Part shown: one piece after another, positions 7,587 through 17,480 of the stretch | Layout: each line of letters opens with the position of its first letter | How positions within the stretch are numbered: the first letter of the stretch is position 1 | Assembly (NCBI RefSeq): GCF_017893945.1 | Contig: NZ_CP054257.1 | Location: 62,001 to 126,000 of the forward strand | Direction of reading: 5' to 3' | Source: Treponema parvum | GTDB taxonomy: Bacteria > Spirochaetota > Spirochaetia > Treponematales > Treponemataceae | Length of the DNA stretch: 64,000 nucleotides | Position numbers and translations under genes: made by a program | Notes under the pieces: generated by a model | The model's database searches: none | What the model was told of the DNA's origin: nothing | What the model saw: the letters and a program-made list of their open reading frames with translations, nothing else

Positions 7587-10232
7587 GTGAGAAAGTATAA
7601 GATGAAAAAAAATGAAATAATAAATATTTGTTCTTCGATCCTGCTGGTTTTGCTGGCAGCCTTTTTTTCCGTAAGCCTCTTGTTTCGATTTTTAAATTTC
7701 GGAAGCGGCTTTTCGGAAAAGATGATCTTGTTTTTTAAACTCGGCCATATTTTGGTTTCCGTTTACGGACTTACCAGCATTTTTATTCCGGTTTTTTTAC
7801 TTTTCAGTGCGATTTTGTCTTTGTCGTCGGGGTGGAATTTAAAAAAAGGAATATCGCTGCTGCTCAGTTTTTTTCCGTTTTTTACGGCCGTCATCATAGA
7901 ACGGATATGCCGTTTAATCGCACAATATGAAGAAGGCCCCGTGCTTACCGTAAAAGTTTTATTTACGATTTTAATGGGAATATGCATCATCATAATAGAA
8001 TATTTGTTTTTCGGAATTATCGGGCAAAAATATATTTCTTCGTTGCAAGGAAGACAAAAAAACTTCGGAAAAAATTTTGACCGCAAAAATGTCGAAGAAA
8101 AAAGATCTGCTAAAATAGAACCGGAGCGAACGGCTGACAACGGGGACGCAGGCACGGGTTCGGCTGCTGACAACAGCGACCTTTTAGTGAGCGGCGACAG
8201 AAGTTTGTCCTGCACCGACTTGGCCGACGACGGCATTGGAGCAGAACCTGTTCCGGATACCGGCGACAACGGTTCAATCGGAAAAAACAGCGATTCGGAT
8301 GCGGACATCGATACAGAGCATACGGAAGCGGAAGCAGAGGCAGCCGCAGGATTTGAATCGAGTGCCGGATCTGAGTTTAGCGCAAGTCCAGAATCCGAGC
8401 CGCTTGAAACAAGAAATGTGTCGGCGGTCATAACTCCGGAAGAATTCGATGCGCTCATTCAGCCTTTGCCGGAGGAACCCGAAAATGCCGGCGATAAAGA
8501 GAAAATGCTGGATCCCGACTTTTTTGACATGGATCCTAACGACGAAACCGAAGATGAAAATGACGAAATTGAAGATGAGGTAAGAACGGAAACTTCCAAT
8601 TTTGAAGGGATAACCGATGTCTTTGCAGAAATGGAAGAAGACGCCCGCCGCAATATCGAAGACGATGAAAACGGCGAATTTAACTCTTTTGACATTGACG
8701 ATGCCGAAAATCAAGAGGATACAACGGTCTCCGATGCCGGAGCCGCAGATTGTGAAATCGGAAAACAGGAAAATGCGGAAAAAACAAAACCTTTATTCGG
8801 CAGGCGAAACACAGGCAAAGCGTATAATATACCGGTAAAAAATTTGCTTACGGAATATGACGACGAGCCTTACTGGGTGATAGACGATGAGACAAAGGCC
8901 GCTTCCATTCAGTTAAAGGAAACTTTAAGCGAGTTTAAGATTGACGCTGAAATAATCGGCATAAGAAAGGGGCCGGTTGTCACGATGTTTGAAATTCTTC
9001 CCGCTCCCGGCGTAAAGTTAAGCAAGATCGTTGCGCTGCAGGATAATATCGCTTTGCGGCTTGCGGCAAGCAGCGTGCGCATTGTAGCCCCGATTCCGGG
9101 AAAGCAGGCCGTAGGCATAGAAGTTCCCAACAAGGACAGAGCCATTGTCAGTTTTCGGGAAATAGTCGAACAGGATATTCCTCCCTTTAAAAAAATGCAG
9201 GTACCGGTTATTTTGGGAAAAGACATAGAAGGAGACCCTCAGATAATCGATTTGGTAACTACGCCGCATCTTTTGATAGCGGGAGCTACGGGATCGGGCA
9301 AATCCGTCTGCGTAAACAGTATGATTCTGTCCATATTATACAAGCGTGCTCCCCAAGATGTAAAACTCATCCTTATCGATCCGAAAATAGTGGAATTAAA
9401 GCTTTATAACGACATACCGCATTTATTGACGCCTGTGATAACGGAATCTAAAAAAGCTTTTCAGGCTTTGCAATATTGTCTTTGCGAAATGGAAAGGCGC
9501 TACGCTTTGCTGGACGGAATGGGCGTTCGCGACATTGCAAGCTATAACAGGCGTATTGTCGAGAGGCGGATCGCTACGGAAAAACTTCCGTACATAGTCG
9601 TCATAATCGACGAATTTGCGGATCTCATGGCGACAACGGGAAAGGAACTGGAATCCACCGTAGCGCGGCTTGCCGCAATGAGCCGGGCTATAGGAATCCA
9701 CATCGTTCTTGCGACGCAGCGGCCTTCCATAGATGTTATTACCGGTCTGATAAAGGCGAATATTCCCACAAGGATCGCCTTTATGGTTGCATCGAAAATG
9801 GACAGCCGAATCATCATAGACCAGGTAGGAGCTGAAAAACTTCTAGGACGCGGCGACATGCTCTATGCCAGCGCGGTAGACCCTTTCCCCATCCGCATAC
9901 AGGGAACCTTTGTAAGCGACAATGAAGTTGAAAACGTAGTGGAATATGTAAAACGCTACGGTCCGCCGGAATACATAGACGATGAAATTTTTGTGGATAC
10001 GGACGAAGATTCGGACGGATCGCCGGATTTATTCGGCTACGGGGCGGATCCCATGTATGACCAGGCCTTGGATATAGTACTTCAAGCGGGGAAGGCCAGT
10101 GCTTCGTATATTCAGCGGCGTTTAAAGATAGGATATAACAGGGCTGCAAGATTAGTAGAAGAAATGGAAGCGCGGGGAATCGTAGGTCCTCAAAACGGCA
10201 GCAAACCCAGAGAGATAATACACGTGCCGTAA
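7587..10232 (+). CDS. ftsK: DNA translocase FtsK/SpoIIIE
   Basis: Septum-located motor that pumps chromosome ends into daughter cells. The 881 residues hold four N-terminal membrane segments (about 10-140), a long acidic Glu/Asp-rich linker (about 165-400), the alpha/beta motor with Walker A GATGSGKS and Walker B VVIIDEFADLM, and a C-terminal winged-helix gamma domain (from about 810, ending REIIHVP). The start is uncertain: GTG at 7587 or ATG at 7602. The only good ribosome-binding site, AAGGAG at 7565-7570, is 16 bases from the GTG. Confidence 0.96.
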   Translation: MRKYKMKKNEIINICSSILLVLLAAFFSVSLLFRFLNFGSGFSEKMILFFKLGHILVSVYGLTSIFIPVFLLFSAILSLSSGWNLKKGISLLLSFFPFFTAVIIERICRLIAQYEEGPVLTVKVLFTILMGICIIIIEYLFFGIIGQKYISSLQGRQKNFGKNFDRKNVEEKRSAKIEPERTADNGDAGTGSAADNSDLLVSGDRSLSCTDLADDGIGAEPVPDTGDNGSIGKNSDSDADIDTEHTEAEAEAAAGFESSAGSEFSASPESEPLETRNVSAVITPEEFDALIQPLPEEPENAGDKEKMLDPDFFDMDPNDETEDENDEIEDEVRTETSNFEGITDVFAEMEEDARRNIEDDENGEFNSFDIDDAENQEDTTVSDAGAADCEIGKQENAEKTKPLFGRRNTGKAYNIPVKNLLTEYDDEPYWVIDDETKAASIQLKETLSEFKIDAEIIGIRKGPVVTMFEILPAPGVKLSKIVALQDNIALRLAASSVRIVAPIPGKQAVGIEVPNKDRAIVSFREIVEQDIPPFKKMQVPVILGKDIEGDPQIIDLVTTPHLLIAGATGSGKSVCVNSMILSILYKRAPQDVKLILIDPKIVELKLYNDIPHLLTPVITESKKAFQALQYCLCEMERRYALLDGMGVRDIASYNRRIVERRIATEKLPYIVVIIDEFADLMATTGKELESTVARLAAMSRAIGIHIVLATQRPSIDVITGLIKANIPTRIAFMVASKMDSRIIIDQVGAEKLLGRGDMLYASAVDPFPIRIQGTFVSDNEVENVVEYVKRYGPPEYIDDEIFVDTDEDSDGSPDLFGYGADPMYDQALDIVLQAGKASASYIQRRLKIGYNRAARLVEEMEARGIVGPQNGSKPREIIHVP

Positions 10233-10321
10233 AATAATCGGCTAATTAAACGCAAGTAAAAAGGCAAGGAGAAAGGCTGTCATTTTTAAAGTCTTTAGCG
10301 CGCTTAAAAAGCCGATGTATG

Positions 10322-10636
10322 CTACTTGGATGTTACTACTACGGAGTTATCGGAATTCGAATAGGGAGCCGGTACGTATTTGTCGGCTTTCCAATCGTTT
10401 TCCCATTTTTGCCCGTCGATCAAGTAGCGGAATTGATATTCTTGATTTGCCTCGAGGGTAACTTTTACCGAAAAGGAACCGTCGGCAGCCTTTTTAAGCG
10501 GGGTGTCGGTGCTGCTCCAGCTGTTAAAATCGCCTGCAAGATTGATGGTTTTTGCATTCTGAGCCGCATCTGCCGTCACTATAAAAGTAACGACGCAGGT
10601 TTTCTTGTCCTTAGAAAAACTCTTCTTTAAAGCCAT
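10322..10636 (-). CDS. Small glycogen-binding (CBM48 / isoamylase-N-like) domain protein
   Basis: A free-standing carbohydrate-binding module of 104 residues in the isoamylase early-set / AMPK-beta family. The signature NLAGDFNSWS sits near residue 35, followed by FSVKVTLEANQEYQFRYLIDG and W-E-N-D. There is no catalytic domain and no signal peptide, so it is cytoplasmic and may bind glycogen or modulate an enzyme. The start is the ATG at 10634-10636, seven bases after GGAG; another ATG two codons upstream is only one base from the GGAG. Convergent with ftsK. Confidence 0.85.
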   Translation of the reverse strand: MALKKSFSKDKKTCVVTFIVTADAAQNAKTINLAGDFNSWSSTDTPLKKAADGSFSVKVTLEANQEYQFRYLIDGQKWENDWKADKYVPAPYSNSDNSVVVTSK

Positions 10637-10900
10637 AAACATTCTCCTTTGATTTTATCTTGGGCAATAAATTCTCATTTATTGCTCATAATAAACTTTT
10701 ACTGTACTATAAATATATTATCATATGAAATTCTAAAAATCAAATTTTTGGTTATATAAGGCGGCGGGATTTTGAATGCGGCGAAAAGGCCGTTACTAAA
10801 ATCCGGATATAAAAAACGATAAAACGTTTTTCTTGTTAAAAAGACTCTCGTGATTTCTGCGCATCATTTGGAACCGCGAGTTGTTTTATGGGGGGAATTT

Positions 10901-12070
10901 ATGAAAAAAGAGAAATATTTGTTTACTTCCGAATCGGTCGGAGAAGGACACCCGGATAAACTGTGTGATCAGGTTTCCGACGCTATATTGGACGCTTGTT
11001 TAAAAGACGATCCTGAAAGCCATGTCGCTTGCGAAACATTCGCTTCAACGGGGCTGGTATTGGTAGGCGGAGAAATTACTACGTCAACCTATGTTGACGT
11101 TCAAAGCGTGGTTAGGGATATAGCTCAAACGATAGGCTATACGGACGCGGATTACGGACTTGATTGCAATTCCATGGCCGTCATGAACGCCATACACGCG
11201 CAGTCTCCGGATATAAACCAGGGAGTCGTCGGGAAAGGTCTTAACGAATATGCGGGACAGCAGGGAGCCGGAGACCAGGGAATTATGTTCGGTTTTGCAT
11301 GCGACGAAACGCCGGAACTTATGCCCGCCCCGATCATGTATGCACATACTCTGCTGCGGCGTGCGGCGAAACTCCGCAAAGAAAAAATTCTTGACTGGCT
11401 CCGTCCCGACTCAAAAAGTCAGGTTACGGTTGAATATGAAGGTTACAGACCTGTGCGTATCGATGCGGTTGTAATCTCGCATCAGCACAGTCCCGACGTT
11501 CCTTATGACGTGATAAAAGGCAGCGTTATCAAAAACATTATAGAACCGGTTTTGGAACCTACAGGCCTGCTTGATAAGAACACAAAGTATTTTGTAAATC
11601 CTACGGGACGGTTTGTCGTAGGAGGCCCTTCCGGCGACACGGGGCTTACAGGCAGAAAAATAATCGTCGATACCTACGGCGGAATGGGGCGGCACGGAGG
11701 CGGAGCTTTCAGCGGTAAAGATCCTTCAAAGGTAGACCGCTCGGCATCGTATATGGCGCGCTACATTGCAAAAAACATCGTAGCTTCGGAACTTGCTTCC
11801 CGCTGTGAAGTCCAGCTTGCTTATGCGATCGGAGTGCCGTTTCCCGTTTCCATAATGATAGACACCTTCGATACCGGAAAAGTGCCTAATCATGTCATCT
11901 CCGCCGCGGTAGAAAAGCTGTTCGACTGTTCTCCTGCGGGAATCATAAAAACGCTTGACTTGAAAAAACCGATATACCTTCCGACTGCGGCTTACGGTCA
12001 TTTCGGGCGCAAAGAATTCAGCTGGGAAAGAACCGATAAGGCGGAAGCCTTAAAGAAGGCGGTTTTATAA
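10901..12070 (+). CDS. metK: S-adenosylmethionine synthetase
   Basis: Makes S-adenosylmethionine from methionine and ATP. The 389 residues carry the family motifs [19 protein letters not shown] and [17 protein letters not shown]. The start at ATG 10901 follows GGGGGAATTT and matches the usual N-terminus ([16 protein letters not shown]); an in-frame ATG 51 bases upstream lacks a site and family similarity. I looked for a SAM riboswitch in the roughly 250-base leader and could not recognise one. The endonuclease III gene follows after five bases and MscS after that, so they are probably one transcript. Confidence 0.98.
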   Translation: MKKEKYLFTSESVGEGHPDKLCDQVSDAILDACLKDDPESHVACETFASTGLVLVGGEITTSTYVDVQSVVRDIAQTIGYTDADYGLDCNSMAVMNAIHAQSPDINQGVVGKGLNEYAGQQGAGDQGIMFGFACDETPELMPAPIMYAHTLLRRAAKLRKEKILDWLRPDSKSQVTVEYEGYRPVRIDAVVISHQHSPDVPYDVIKGSVIKNIIEPVLEPTGLLDKNTKYFVNPTGRFVVGGPSGDTGLTGRKIIVDTYGGMGRHGGGAFSGKDPSKVDRSASYMARYIAKNIVASELASRCEVQLAYAIGVPFPVSIMIDTFDTGKVPNHVISAAVEKLFDCSPAGIIKTLDLKKPIYLPTAAYGHFGRKEFSWERTDKAEALKKAVL

Positions 12071-12075
12071 GCCCT

Positions 12076-12720
12076 ATGATCCTGCTTTCGCCTGAGGAAA
12101 TAGACGAAGTTTTTGCGCGTTTCAAGCGGCAAAATCCGGAACCTAAATCGGAACTTAAATGGAAAAATCCGTACACAATGCTGGTTTCTACGGTTCTTTC
12201 CGCTCAGGCGACCGATAAAAGCGTTAATAAGGCTACGGAGCCTTTATACCAAATTGCCGACACGCCTGAAAAAATGCTCGCTCTTGGAGAAGAAGGTCTG
12301 ATACCTTACATAAAAACCATAGGTCTTTACAGGAACAAGGCAAAAAATGTTATACGCCTTAGCAAAATGCTCATAGACGATTTCGGCGGCAAAGTTCCCG
12401 AAACGCGGGAAGAAATACAAAAACTTCCCGGAGCGGGCAGAAAGACGGCGAACGTGGTTTTAAATGTGGTTTTCGGACAGCCGACTATGCCGGTAGACAC
12501 GCATTTGCTTCGCATCTGCCCCAAAATCGGACTGGCGGAAGGCGACACGCCCGTTGAAGTTGAAGAGAGCCTTGTTTCGCGTATTCCCGCAAAGTATATG
12601 CAAAACGCGCACCATTGGCTTATATTGCACGGGCGCTATGTGTGTACGGCGCGTAAACCCGACTGCGAAAATTGTATTATTTCGGATATATGTAAACATA
12701 ATATTAAAGAAGGCGGTTAA
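12076..12720 (+). CDS. nth: Endonuclease III (DNA glycosylase/AP lyase)
   Basis: Base-excision repair enzyme that removes oxidised pyrimidines. The 214 residues show the helix-hairpin-helix LPGAGRKTANVVL with catalytic Lys, the catalytic Asp in VDTHLLRI, and a C-terminal iron-sulfur loop with spacing Cys-X6-Cys-X2-Cys-X5-Cys (from CTARKPDC). Lies five bases after metK and three bases before the mscS-like gene. Confidence 0.96.
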   Translation: MILLSPEEIDEVFARFKRQNPEPKSELKWKNPYTMLVSTVLSAQATDKSVNKATEPLYQIADTPEKMLALGEEGLIPYIKTIGLYRNKAKNVIRLSKMLIDDFGGKVPETREEIQKLPGAGRKTANVVLNVVFGQPTMPVDTHLLRICPKIGLAEGDTPVEVEESLVSRIPAKYMQNAHHWLILHGRYVCTARKPDCENCIISDICKHNIKEGG

Positions 12721-12723
12721 AGT

Positions 12724-13632
12724 ATGAACGAAGAGATCGACGTTGAAACTGCACAGGCTGCTGCGCAGAGCATAGCGGCAAATAATTTCGATCCCACAAA
12801 GATAATAACGCATCATACGGAACCTATCGTCAACGCGATAAAGCAGTATTTGAACGTTCCATTTTTGATGAAATTGACGGGAACAGTGATAATGCTGTTG
12901 ATAATCTATATTATATATCGAATTTGCCGTTCTATGATTCTTCGCTTGCCGGAAAACAAGCTTAAAGCGCAGCATTCGATGATGATCCAAAAGACGCTAA
13001 AGTATATTTATTACGTTTGCGCTGCTATGTATGTGCTGGGTCTGTTCGGTATAAAATTTTCGGCCATTTGGGGAGCTGCCGGCGTTGCGGGCGTCGCCAT
13101 AGGATTTGCGGCTCAAACGTCCGTAAGCAATATAATAAGCGGGTTGTTCGTGCTGAGTGAAAAGGCTATGAAGATAGGCGACTTGGTTACGATAGACGGT
13201 GTTACCGGAGTCGTAGACTCTACGGATTTACTTTCCGTTAAAATACATACTTTGGACAACCAACTTGTGCGCGTGCCTAATTCCACGATCATAAATAAAA
13301 ATTTTTTGAATACGTCTTATTTTCCTCAAAGGCGCATGACGATAGGCGTTTCGGTCAGTTACGACACGGACATGACGCTTGCGCTTGAAACTTTGAAAAA
13401 GGCGCCGGCTCTTTGCCCTACCGTTCTACGCGAGCCCGAACCGGCTGCGTGGTTTGACAAATTCGGTGAAAAAGGGATAGATCTTGTTCTTGCAGTCTGG
13501 TTTAAAAGCGAGGATTTTTTACAAACAAAAAACTCCGCTTTTATCGCCATAAAAAAAGTGTATGACGAGGCCGGTATAGAAATCCCGTATTATAAGCTGA
13601 ACGTTAAAATGCTGTCCGGTGGAACGGAATAA
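12724..13632 (+). CDS. Small-conductance mechanosensitive channel, MscS family
   Basis: An inner-membrane tension-gated channel that releases solutes on osmotic downshock. Membrane segments lie near residues 50-75 and 95-145. The pore helix is Ala/Gly rich (WGAAGVAGVAIGFAAQTSVSNIISG), followed by the beta domain (KIGDLVTIDGVTGVV, LVRVPNSTIINKNFLN). At 302 residues it is close to typical MscS length. Third gene in a tight run after metK and nth. Confidence 0.93.
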   Translation: MNEEIDVETAQAAAQSIAANNFDPTKIITHHTEPIVNAIKQYLNVPFLMKLTGTVIMLLIIYIIYRICRSMILRLPENKLKAQHSMMIQKTLKYIYYVCAAMYVLGLFGIKFSAIWGAAGVAGVAIGFAAQTSVSNIISGLFVLSEKAMKIGDLVTIDGVTGVVDSTDLLSVKIHTLDNQLVRVPNSTIINKNFLNTSYFPQRRMTIGVSVSYDTDMTLALETLKKAPALCPTVLREPEPAAWFDKFGEKGIDLVLAVWFKSEDFLQTKNSAFIAIKKVYDEAGIEIPYYKLNVKMLSGGTE

Positions 13633-13683
13633 AGAAACTCGGTCGCAAAAAATTCGAGCGGTTATGCCGGGATCAAAGAAATT

Positions 13684-15195
13684 TTAATTGTCCAAAACCG
13701 ACAGATCCAGCTTGTTGCATCCGGCCGTAAGGCGCTTTACGACTTCCTTTATTCTGTTCAGATCGCCTTTTCTTGCGCCTTCGATATTAAGCGGCATCAC
13801 AGGATCGTGCAGCGAGAGTCTTAAAAGAGCCCAGCCTTGAATTTTATCGTCGTTAAACGAAATACGGATTCCTTCAAAAGATTCGGGCAGCTTGTAACCG
13901 GCTTCGGCTGCATTTTTTTTGAATTGCTCTAAAACCCGGTTTCCGTATGTTTTAAAATCTTCCGTGAGAATTTTAAAGCGGTATTCTTTTGCTTCGACGG
14001 GAGGAGGGAGTTTTTCGATCAGAGAAGAAAGTTTCTTTCCGTTTTGTTTTGCTCTCGCCAAGGCGATTATAAGTTTAACCGCTAAAAAAGCGCCGTCGTC
14101 CAAATAATAATTTTCTTTTAAAGCGCCGTGACCCGACGTTTCCATTGCCAAAGGAGAAACGATCCCTTTTGCATTGAGTTCCTTGCATTTGTTTATGACG
14201 TTTTTGTAGCCCCTCATGTAACGCAGATGCTTTAATTTCAGCACGTCTTCCAAAAAATAAGTGAGCCGATCCGACGTAACCGAATCGGTTACTATAGTGC
14301 TTCCCGGATATTCCGGGGCTAAAATCGCCGCCGTAATTGCGATTATCGCATCGCGGTTTACTTCCGTTCCGTCGGAAAGGACGGCGGACATTCTGTCGAC
14401 GTCGGTGTCGAAAATCAGTCCCAAGTCGGCGCGGTTTTTTACTACGGCGGATCTTATGGCGTCCATAGCCGCAGGATTTTCGGGGTTGGGAATGTGGTTC
14501 GGGAAATTTCCGTCCGGCTCAAGGAATTGGCTGCCCGCAGTATCGGCGCCGAGCGGTTTTAGAATTTTTTCGGCGAAAAAGCCTCCCGCTCCGTTTCCCG
14601 CATCTATCGCTATTTTAAGGCCGGAAAGAGGCTTTCCGTTTTTGCAATTTATCGCCGATTTTATCGCGTTTTTAAGGTGTTCCGCATAAAGGCTTAAGAG
14701 GTCAAAGGCTTCGCATTTTAAAACGCCGGGCCGCCCGGACTCGCAGGCGGATGCGAGAGAAAGGATTTCGGTTATGTCGCTGCGTTCGAGTCCTCCGTCC
14801 GCGTCAAAAAATTTCAGACCGTTTCTGTTAAACGGCAAATGGCTTGCGGTTATCATTACAGATCCGTCGAAGCGAGTTCGGTCGAATATGAGGGACATGA
14901 ACATTGCCGGTGTTGTTGCAAGTCCGCAGCGCACGGGCAATGCGCTTTTTAAATTTATTCCTTCGATAACGGCGTTTTCAAGTTTCGGCCCTGAGATCCT
15001 TGAATCGCGGCCTACACCTATTTTCAGCTCATCGGCTTTTTTTCCGGTTTTTTGCGAAAGCCATAGGACAAAAGCCTGCCCTATTTTATTGCAAATATCG
15101 TCCGTAAGATTTATATCTTCTCCGGAAACGCCTTCAAGGGCGATCCCCCGTATATCGCTTCCGTTTTGAAGCTTCATCAGTTTCGGATCCGGCAT
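13684..15195 (-). CDS. Phosphomannomutase/phosphoglucomutase
   Basis: Alpha-D-phosphohexomutase of 503 residues that interconverts hexose 1- and 6-phosphates. The active-site phosphoserine is S118 in TASHLP; the metal loop is DTDVDR (near 265, against DGDGDR in most relatives); the sugar-binding loop METSGHGA and a C-terminal phosphate-binding domain follow. Glucose, mannose or glucosamine specificity cannot be told. The leader carries two palindromic repeats (15209-15263 and 15390-15446), the nearer ending at the AGGAG ribosome-binding site. Confidence 0.92.
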   Translation of the reverse strand: MPDPKLMKLQNGSDIRGIALEGVSGEDINLTDDICNKIGQAFVLWLSQKTGKKADELKIGVGRDSRISGPKLENAVIEGINLKSALPVRCGLATTPAMFMSLIFDRTRFDGSVMITASHLPFNRNGLKFFDADGGLERSDITEILSLASACESGRPGVLKCEAFDLLSLYAEHLKNAIKSAINCKNGKPLSGLKIAIDAGNGAGGFFAEKILKPLGADTAGSQFLEPDGNFPNHIPNPENPAAMDAIRSAVVKNRADLGLIFDTDVDRMSAVLSDGTEVNRDAIIAITAAILAPEYPGSTIVTDSVTSDRLTYFLEDVLKLKHLRYMRGYKNVINKCKELNAKGIVSPLAMETSGHGALKENYYLDDGAFLAVKLIIALARAKQNGKKLSSLIEKLPPPVEAKEYRFKILTEDFKTYGNRVLEQFKKNAAEAGYKLPESFEGIRISFNDDKIQGWALLRLSLHDPVMPLNIEGARKGDLNRIKEVVKRLTAGCNKLDLSVLDN

Positions 15196-15208
15196 AAATA
15201 TTCTCCTA

Positions 15209-15263
15209 ATAAAAATTCAGCAGTCGAATAAAATATCAATTTTGGAAACTTCTGAATTCGTGC
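15209..15263 (-). repeat. Palindromic leader element, family P copy 1
   Basis: Read on the minus strand it begins GCACGAATTC, has arms AATTCAGAAGT and ACTGCTGAATT (15248-15258 with 15214-15224, one mismatch) and a middle matching TCCAAAATTGATATTTT. It ends in a T-run and AGGAG directly before the phosphohexomutase start. Four other copies are listed below. Confidence 0.75.
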
Positions 15264-15389
15264 GTATTGCGTATATTGAGCATATGCTAGCGACGTTTGC
15301 GCAGCAATCACCGCACCGGCGTGAAGTTTCGGGCAAAGCGTGCAGTCAGTTACGATCATTATACACCAAACGTTTTTAGTCGGCAAATC

Positions 15390-15446
15390 TTCCTTAAAAT
15401 GCGGCATTGCAGAAAATTTCAATTTTCGAAAATACCGCATTCGTGC
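15390..15446 (-). repeat. Palindromic leader element, family P copy 2
   Basis: On the minus strand it reads GCACGAATGCGGTATTTTCG, then AAAATTGAAATTTT, then AATGCCGCATTTTAAGGAA. The frame and the middle match copy 1, but the stem is ATGCGG/CCGCAT instead of AATTCAG/CTGAATT. Together with copy 1 and a family Q palindrome at 15450-15488 it fills the 377-base gap between the phosphohexomutase and acyl-CoA synthetase genes. Confidence 0.72.
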
Positions 15447-15449
15447 GCT

Positions 15450-15488
15450 GTTTAACGAGGCGGCGCCATATAGCCGCCGAAATTAAAC
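15450..15488. repeat. Family Q palindrome (TTTAACGAG ... CGAARTTAAACC)
   Basis: GTTTAACGAGG is followed by a GCGGC/GCCGC stem and CGAAATTAAACC. A second copy lies at 51197-51236 and a looser third near 62535-62577. The outer heptamers resemble integron attC core sites but the element is short. Confidence 0.55.
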
Positions 15489-15572
15489 CTTAGGTTGAAT
15501 TTGCGATATAATCAGGTTATACTAAAAAATATTTGTGCGTCATAAATTTTTTTTATAATAACGGGAAATCCT

Positions 15573-17480
15573 ATGGAACAGACACTGGTCAAGATGATCC
15601 GCAATACGGTGCGCTTATATCCTGAAGTGCCGGCACAATATTCGCGCAATTTGTCCGGGAATTTTGAATCTGTTACATATAAAGACCTTTTTGAAAAGGC
15701 GATGAATTTTGCCGGAGCCCTTTTGTCTTTGGGAGCTAAAAGAGGCGACCGTATAGGAATAATTTCCGACAACCGCAAAGAATGGCAGCTGTGCGACATC
15801 GGTATAATGGCCATAGGGGCGATCGACGTTCCGCGCGGCTGCGACGCCACTATTAAAGATCTGGAATATATACTTTCGTTTACCGAATGCAGGATAGTTA
15901 TAGCTGAAAATCAGGCTCAAATAAAAAAGATTCTTTCCATAAAGGCGAATTTGCCGAACCTTCAAAAACTTATTTGTTTCGAACGCGTTCCCGAAGCTGA
16001 AATTTCGGAAGCGCAAAAAAACAACATCGAAATTCTGAATTTTGAAGATGTTTTAAACACTGGAAAAATCTTTTGCCAAAACAATGAGAATTTGATTGAG
16101 ACGGAAATAGAAAAAGGCGTTTGGGACGAGACGGTTTCCATCATCTTTACTTCAGGAACGACGGGTACGCCCAAGGGCGTAATGCTTTCCAACGGGAATT
16201 TTTTGGCACAGCTTGACGAACTTCCCGAAAGAATTTATTTGAATCCGGGCGATCGCGCTCTATGCGTGCTTCCGATATGGCATGCGTTCCAGCGCCTTTG
16301 CGAATATGTGGTTTTTATTCAGGCGGCCGCTATATGCTATTCAAAACCGCTGGGAAGCATTCTTCTTGAAGATTTTAAAAAGCTCAATCCGCACATCATG
16401 CCTGCCGTTCCGCGTATATTTGAAGCCGTCTACGAAGGAATCACAAGAAAGATGCGCAAAACAGGCGGATTTGTGTACGTTCTTTTTAAATTTTTTACGG
16501 CAGTCGCCGTCATTCACAGCCGCATTGACAGGAAACTTTTTCGTAAAACCGCACGTTTTGCAAAAGACAACTTAGGTTTTTGGTGGGCTGTTTTGGCCTT
16601 GCCGTGGCTCGTTTTGTATCCTGTAAAACTCCTTGGAGCAGGGCTCATATTTTCAAAAATCAAAGCCATGCTCGGTAAAAACTTCCGCGCGGGAGTTGCA
16701 GGCGGCGCCGCTTATCCCGTTGCCGTGGACGAGTTTTTTTGGGCTATAGGAGTAAACATAGTTGAAGGCTACGGCCTTACGGAGACGGCACCCGTGGTGG
16801 CTGTCAGGCCCATGGCGGATCCTATTTTTAGAACCATAGGACGAGCAATACGCGGTGTTCAAGTGCGCATCGTCGATCCGAACGGAATGATTTTGGGGCG
16901 TTGTCAAAAGGGCGTTTTGCAGGTGAAGGGCAAGACTGTCATGAAAGGTTATTATAAGCGCGACGATCTGACTGAAAAAGTGATCACAAAAGACGGCTGG
17001 CTCGACACAGGCGATATAGCGATACTTACGCTCGACGATGAAATTCAGCTTCGCGGACGCATGAAAGATACGATTGTTTTGCGCGGCGGAGAAAACATAG
17101 AACCGCTGCCAATTGAGATGAAATTAACGGAATCACGCTTTATAACTTCCGTCGTCGTCGTCGGGCAGGACCAGCGTTTTCTTGCAGCTCTTATTGTTCC
17201 TAATAAAACGGAATTAAAAGAATGGGCGGAGGAAAACGGCATACAGTACGATACTTTTGAAAACTTTATGAATTCCGAAGAAGTTAAAAAACTCTTTGAA
17301 ACGGAAATAGCGAACGCGATAAACGCTCAAAACGGTTTTAGGCTGTTTGAAAAAGTAAACAAATTCACACTTTTAAATAAGGAATTTGAAGTCGGCGTAG
17401 AATTATCCGCCAAACAGGAAGTCATGCGTTACAGACTTAATGAAATTTATGCAAAAGAAATCAACTCGATGTTTAAGTGA
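15573..17480 (+). CDS. Long-chain acyl-CoA synthetase (AMP-binding)
   Basis: Activates fatty acids with ATP and CoA. The 635 residues show the AMP-binding P-loop FTSGTTGTPKGVMLS (near 190), the VEGYGLTETAPV motif (near 395), the LDTGDIA and RGRMKDTIVLRGGENIEP motifs of the C-terminal lid. A hydrophobic stretch near residues 325-355 (WWAVLALPWLVLYPVKLLGAG) is typical of the membrane-associated long-chain subfamily. Spirochetes scavenge host fatty acids, so phospholipid incorporation is a likely use. A lipoprotein gene overlaps its 3' end by 41 bases. Confidence 0.93.
   Translation: MEQTLVKMIRNTVRLYPEVPAQYSRNLSGNFESVTYKDLFEKAMNFAGALLSLGAKRGDRIGIISDNRKEWQLCDIGIMAIGAIDVPRGCDATIKDLEYILSFTECRIVIAENQAQIKKILSIKANLPNLQKLICFERVPEAEISEAQKNNIEILNFEDVLNTGKIFCQNNENLIETEIEKGVWDETVSIIFTSGTTGTPKGVMLSNGNFLAQLDELPERIYLNPGDRALCVLPIWHAFQRLCEYVVFIQAAAICYSKPLGSILLEDFKKLNPHIMPAVPRIFEAVYEGITRKMRKTGGFVYVLFKFFTAVAVIHSRIDRKLFRKTARFAKDNLGFWWAVLALPWLVLYPVKLLGAGLIFSKIKAMLGKNFRAGVAGGAAYPVAVDEFFWAIGVNIVEGYGLTETAPVVAVRPMADPIFRTIGRAIRGVQVRIVDPNGMILGRCQKGVLQVKGKTVMKGYYKRDDLTEKVITKDGWLDTGDIAILTLDDEIQLRGRMKDTIVLRGGENIEPLPIEMKLTESRFITSVVVVGQDQRFLAALIVPNKTELKEWAEENGIQYDTFENFMNSEEVKKLFETEIANAINAQNGFRLFEKVNKFTLLNKEFEVGVELSAKQEVMRYRLNEIYAKEINSMFK

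Noticed and set aside
10740..10900. SAM riboswitch before metK
   Set aside because: The leader has only short weak stems (AAAAACG/CGTTTTT near 10811) and I could not fit it to any SAM riboswitch class.
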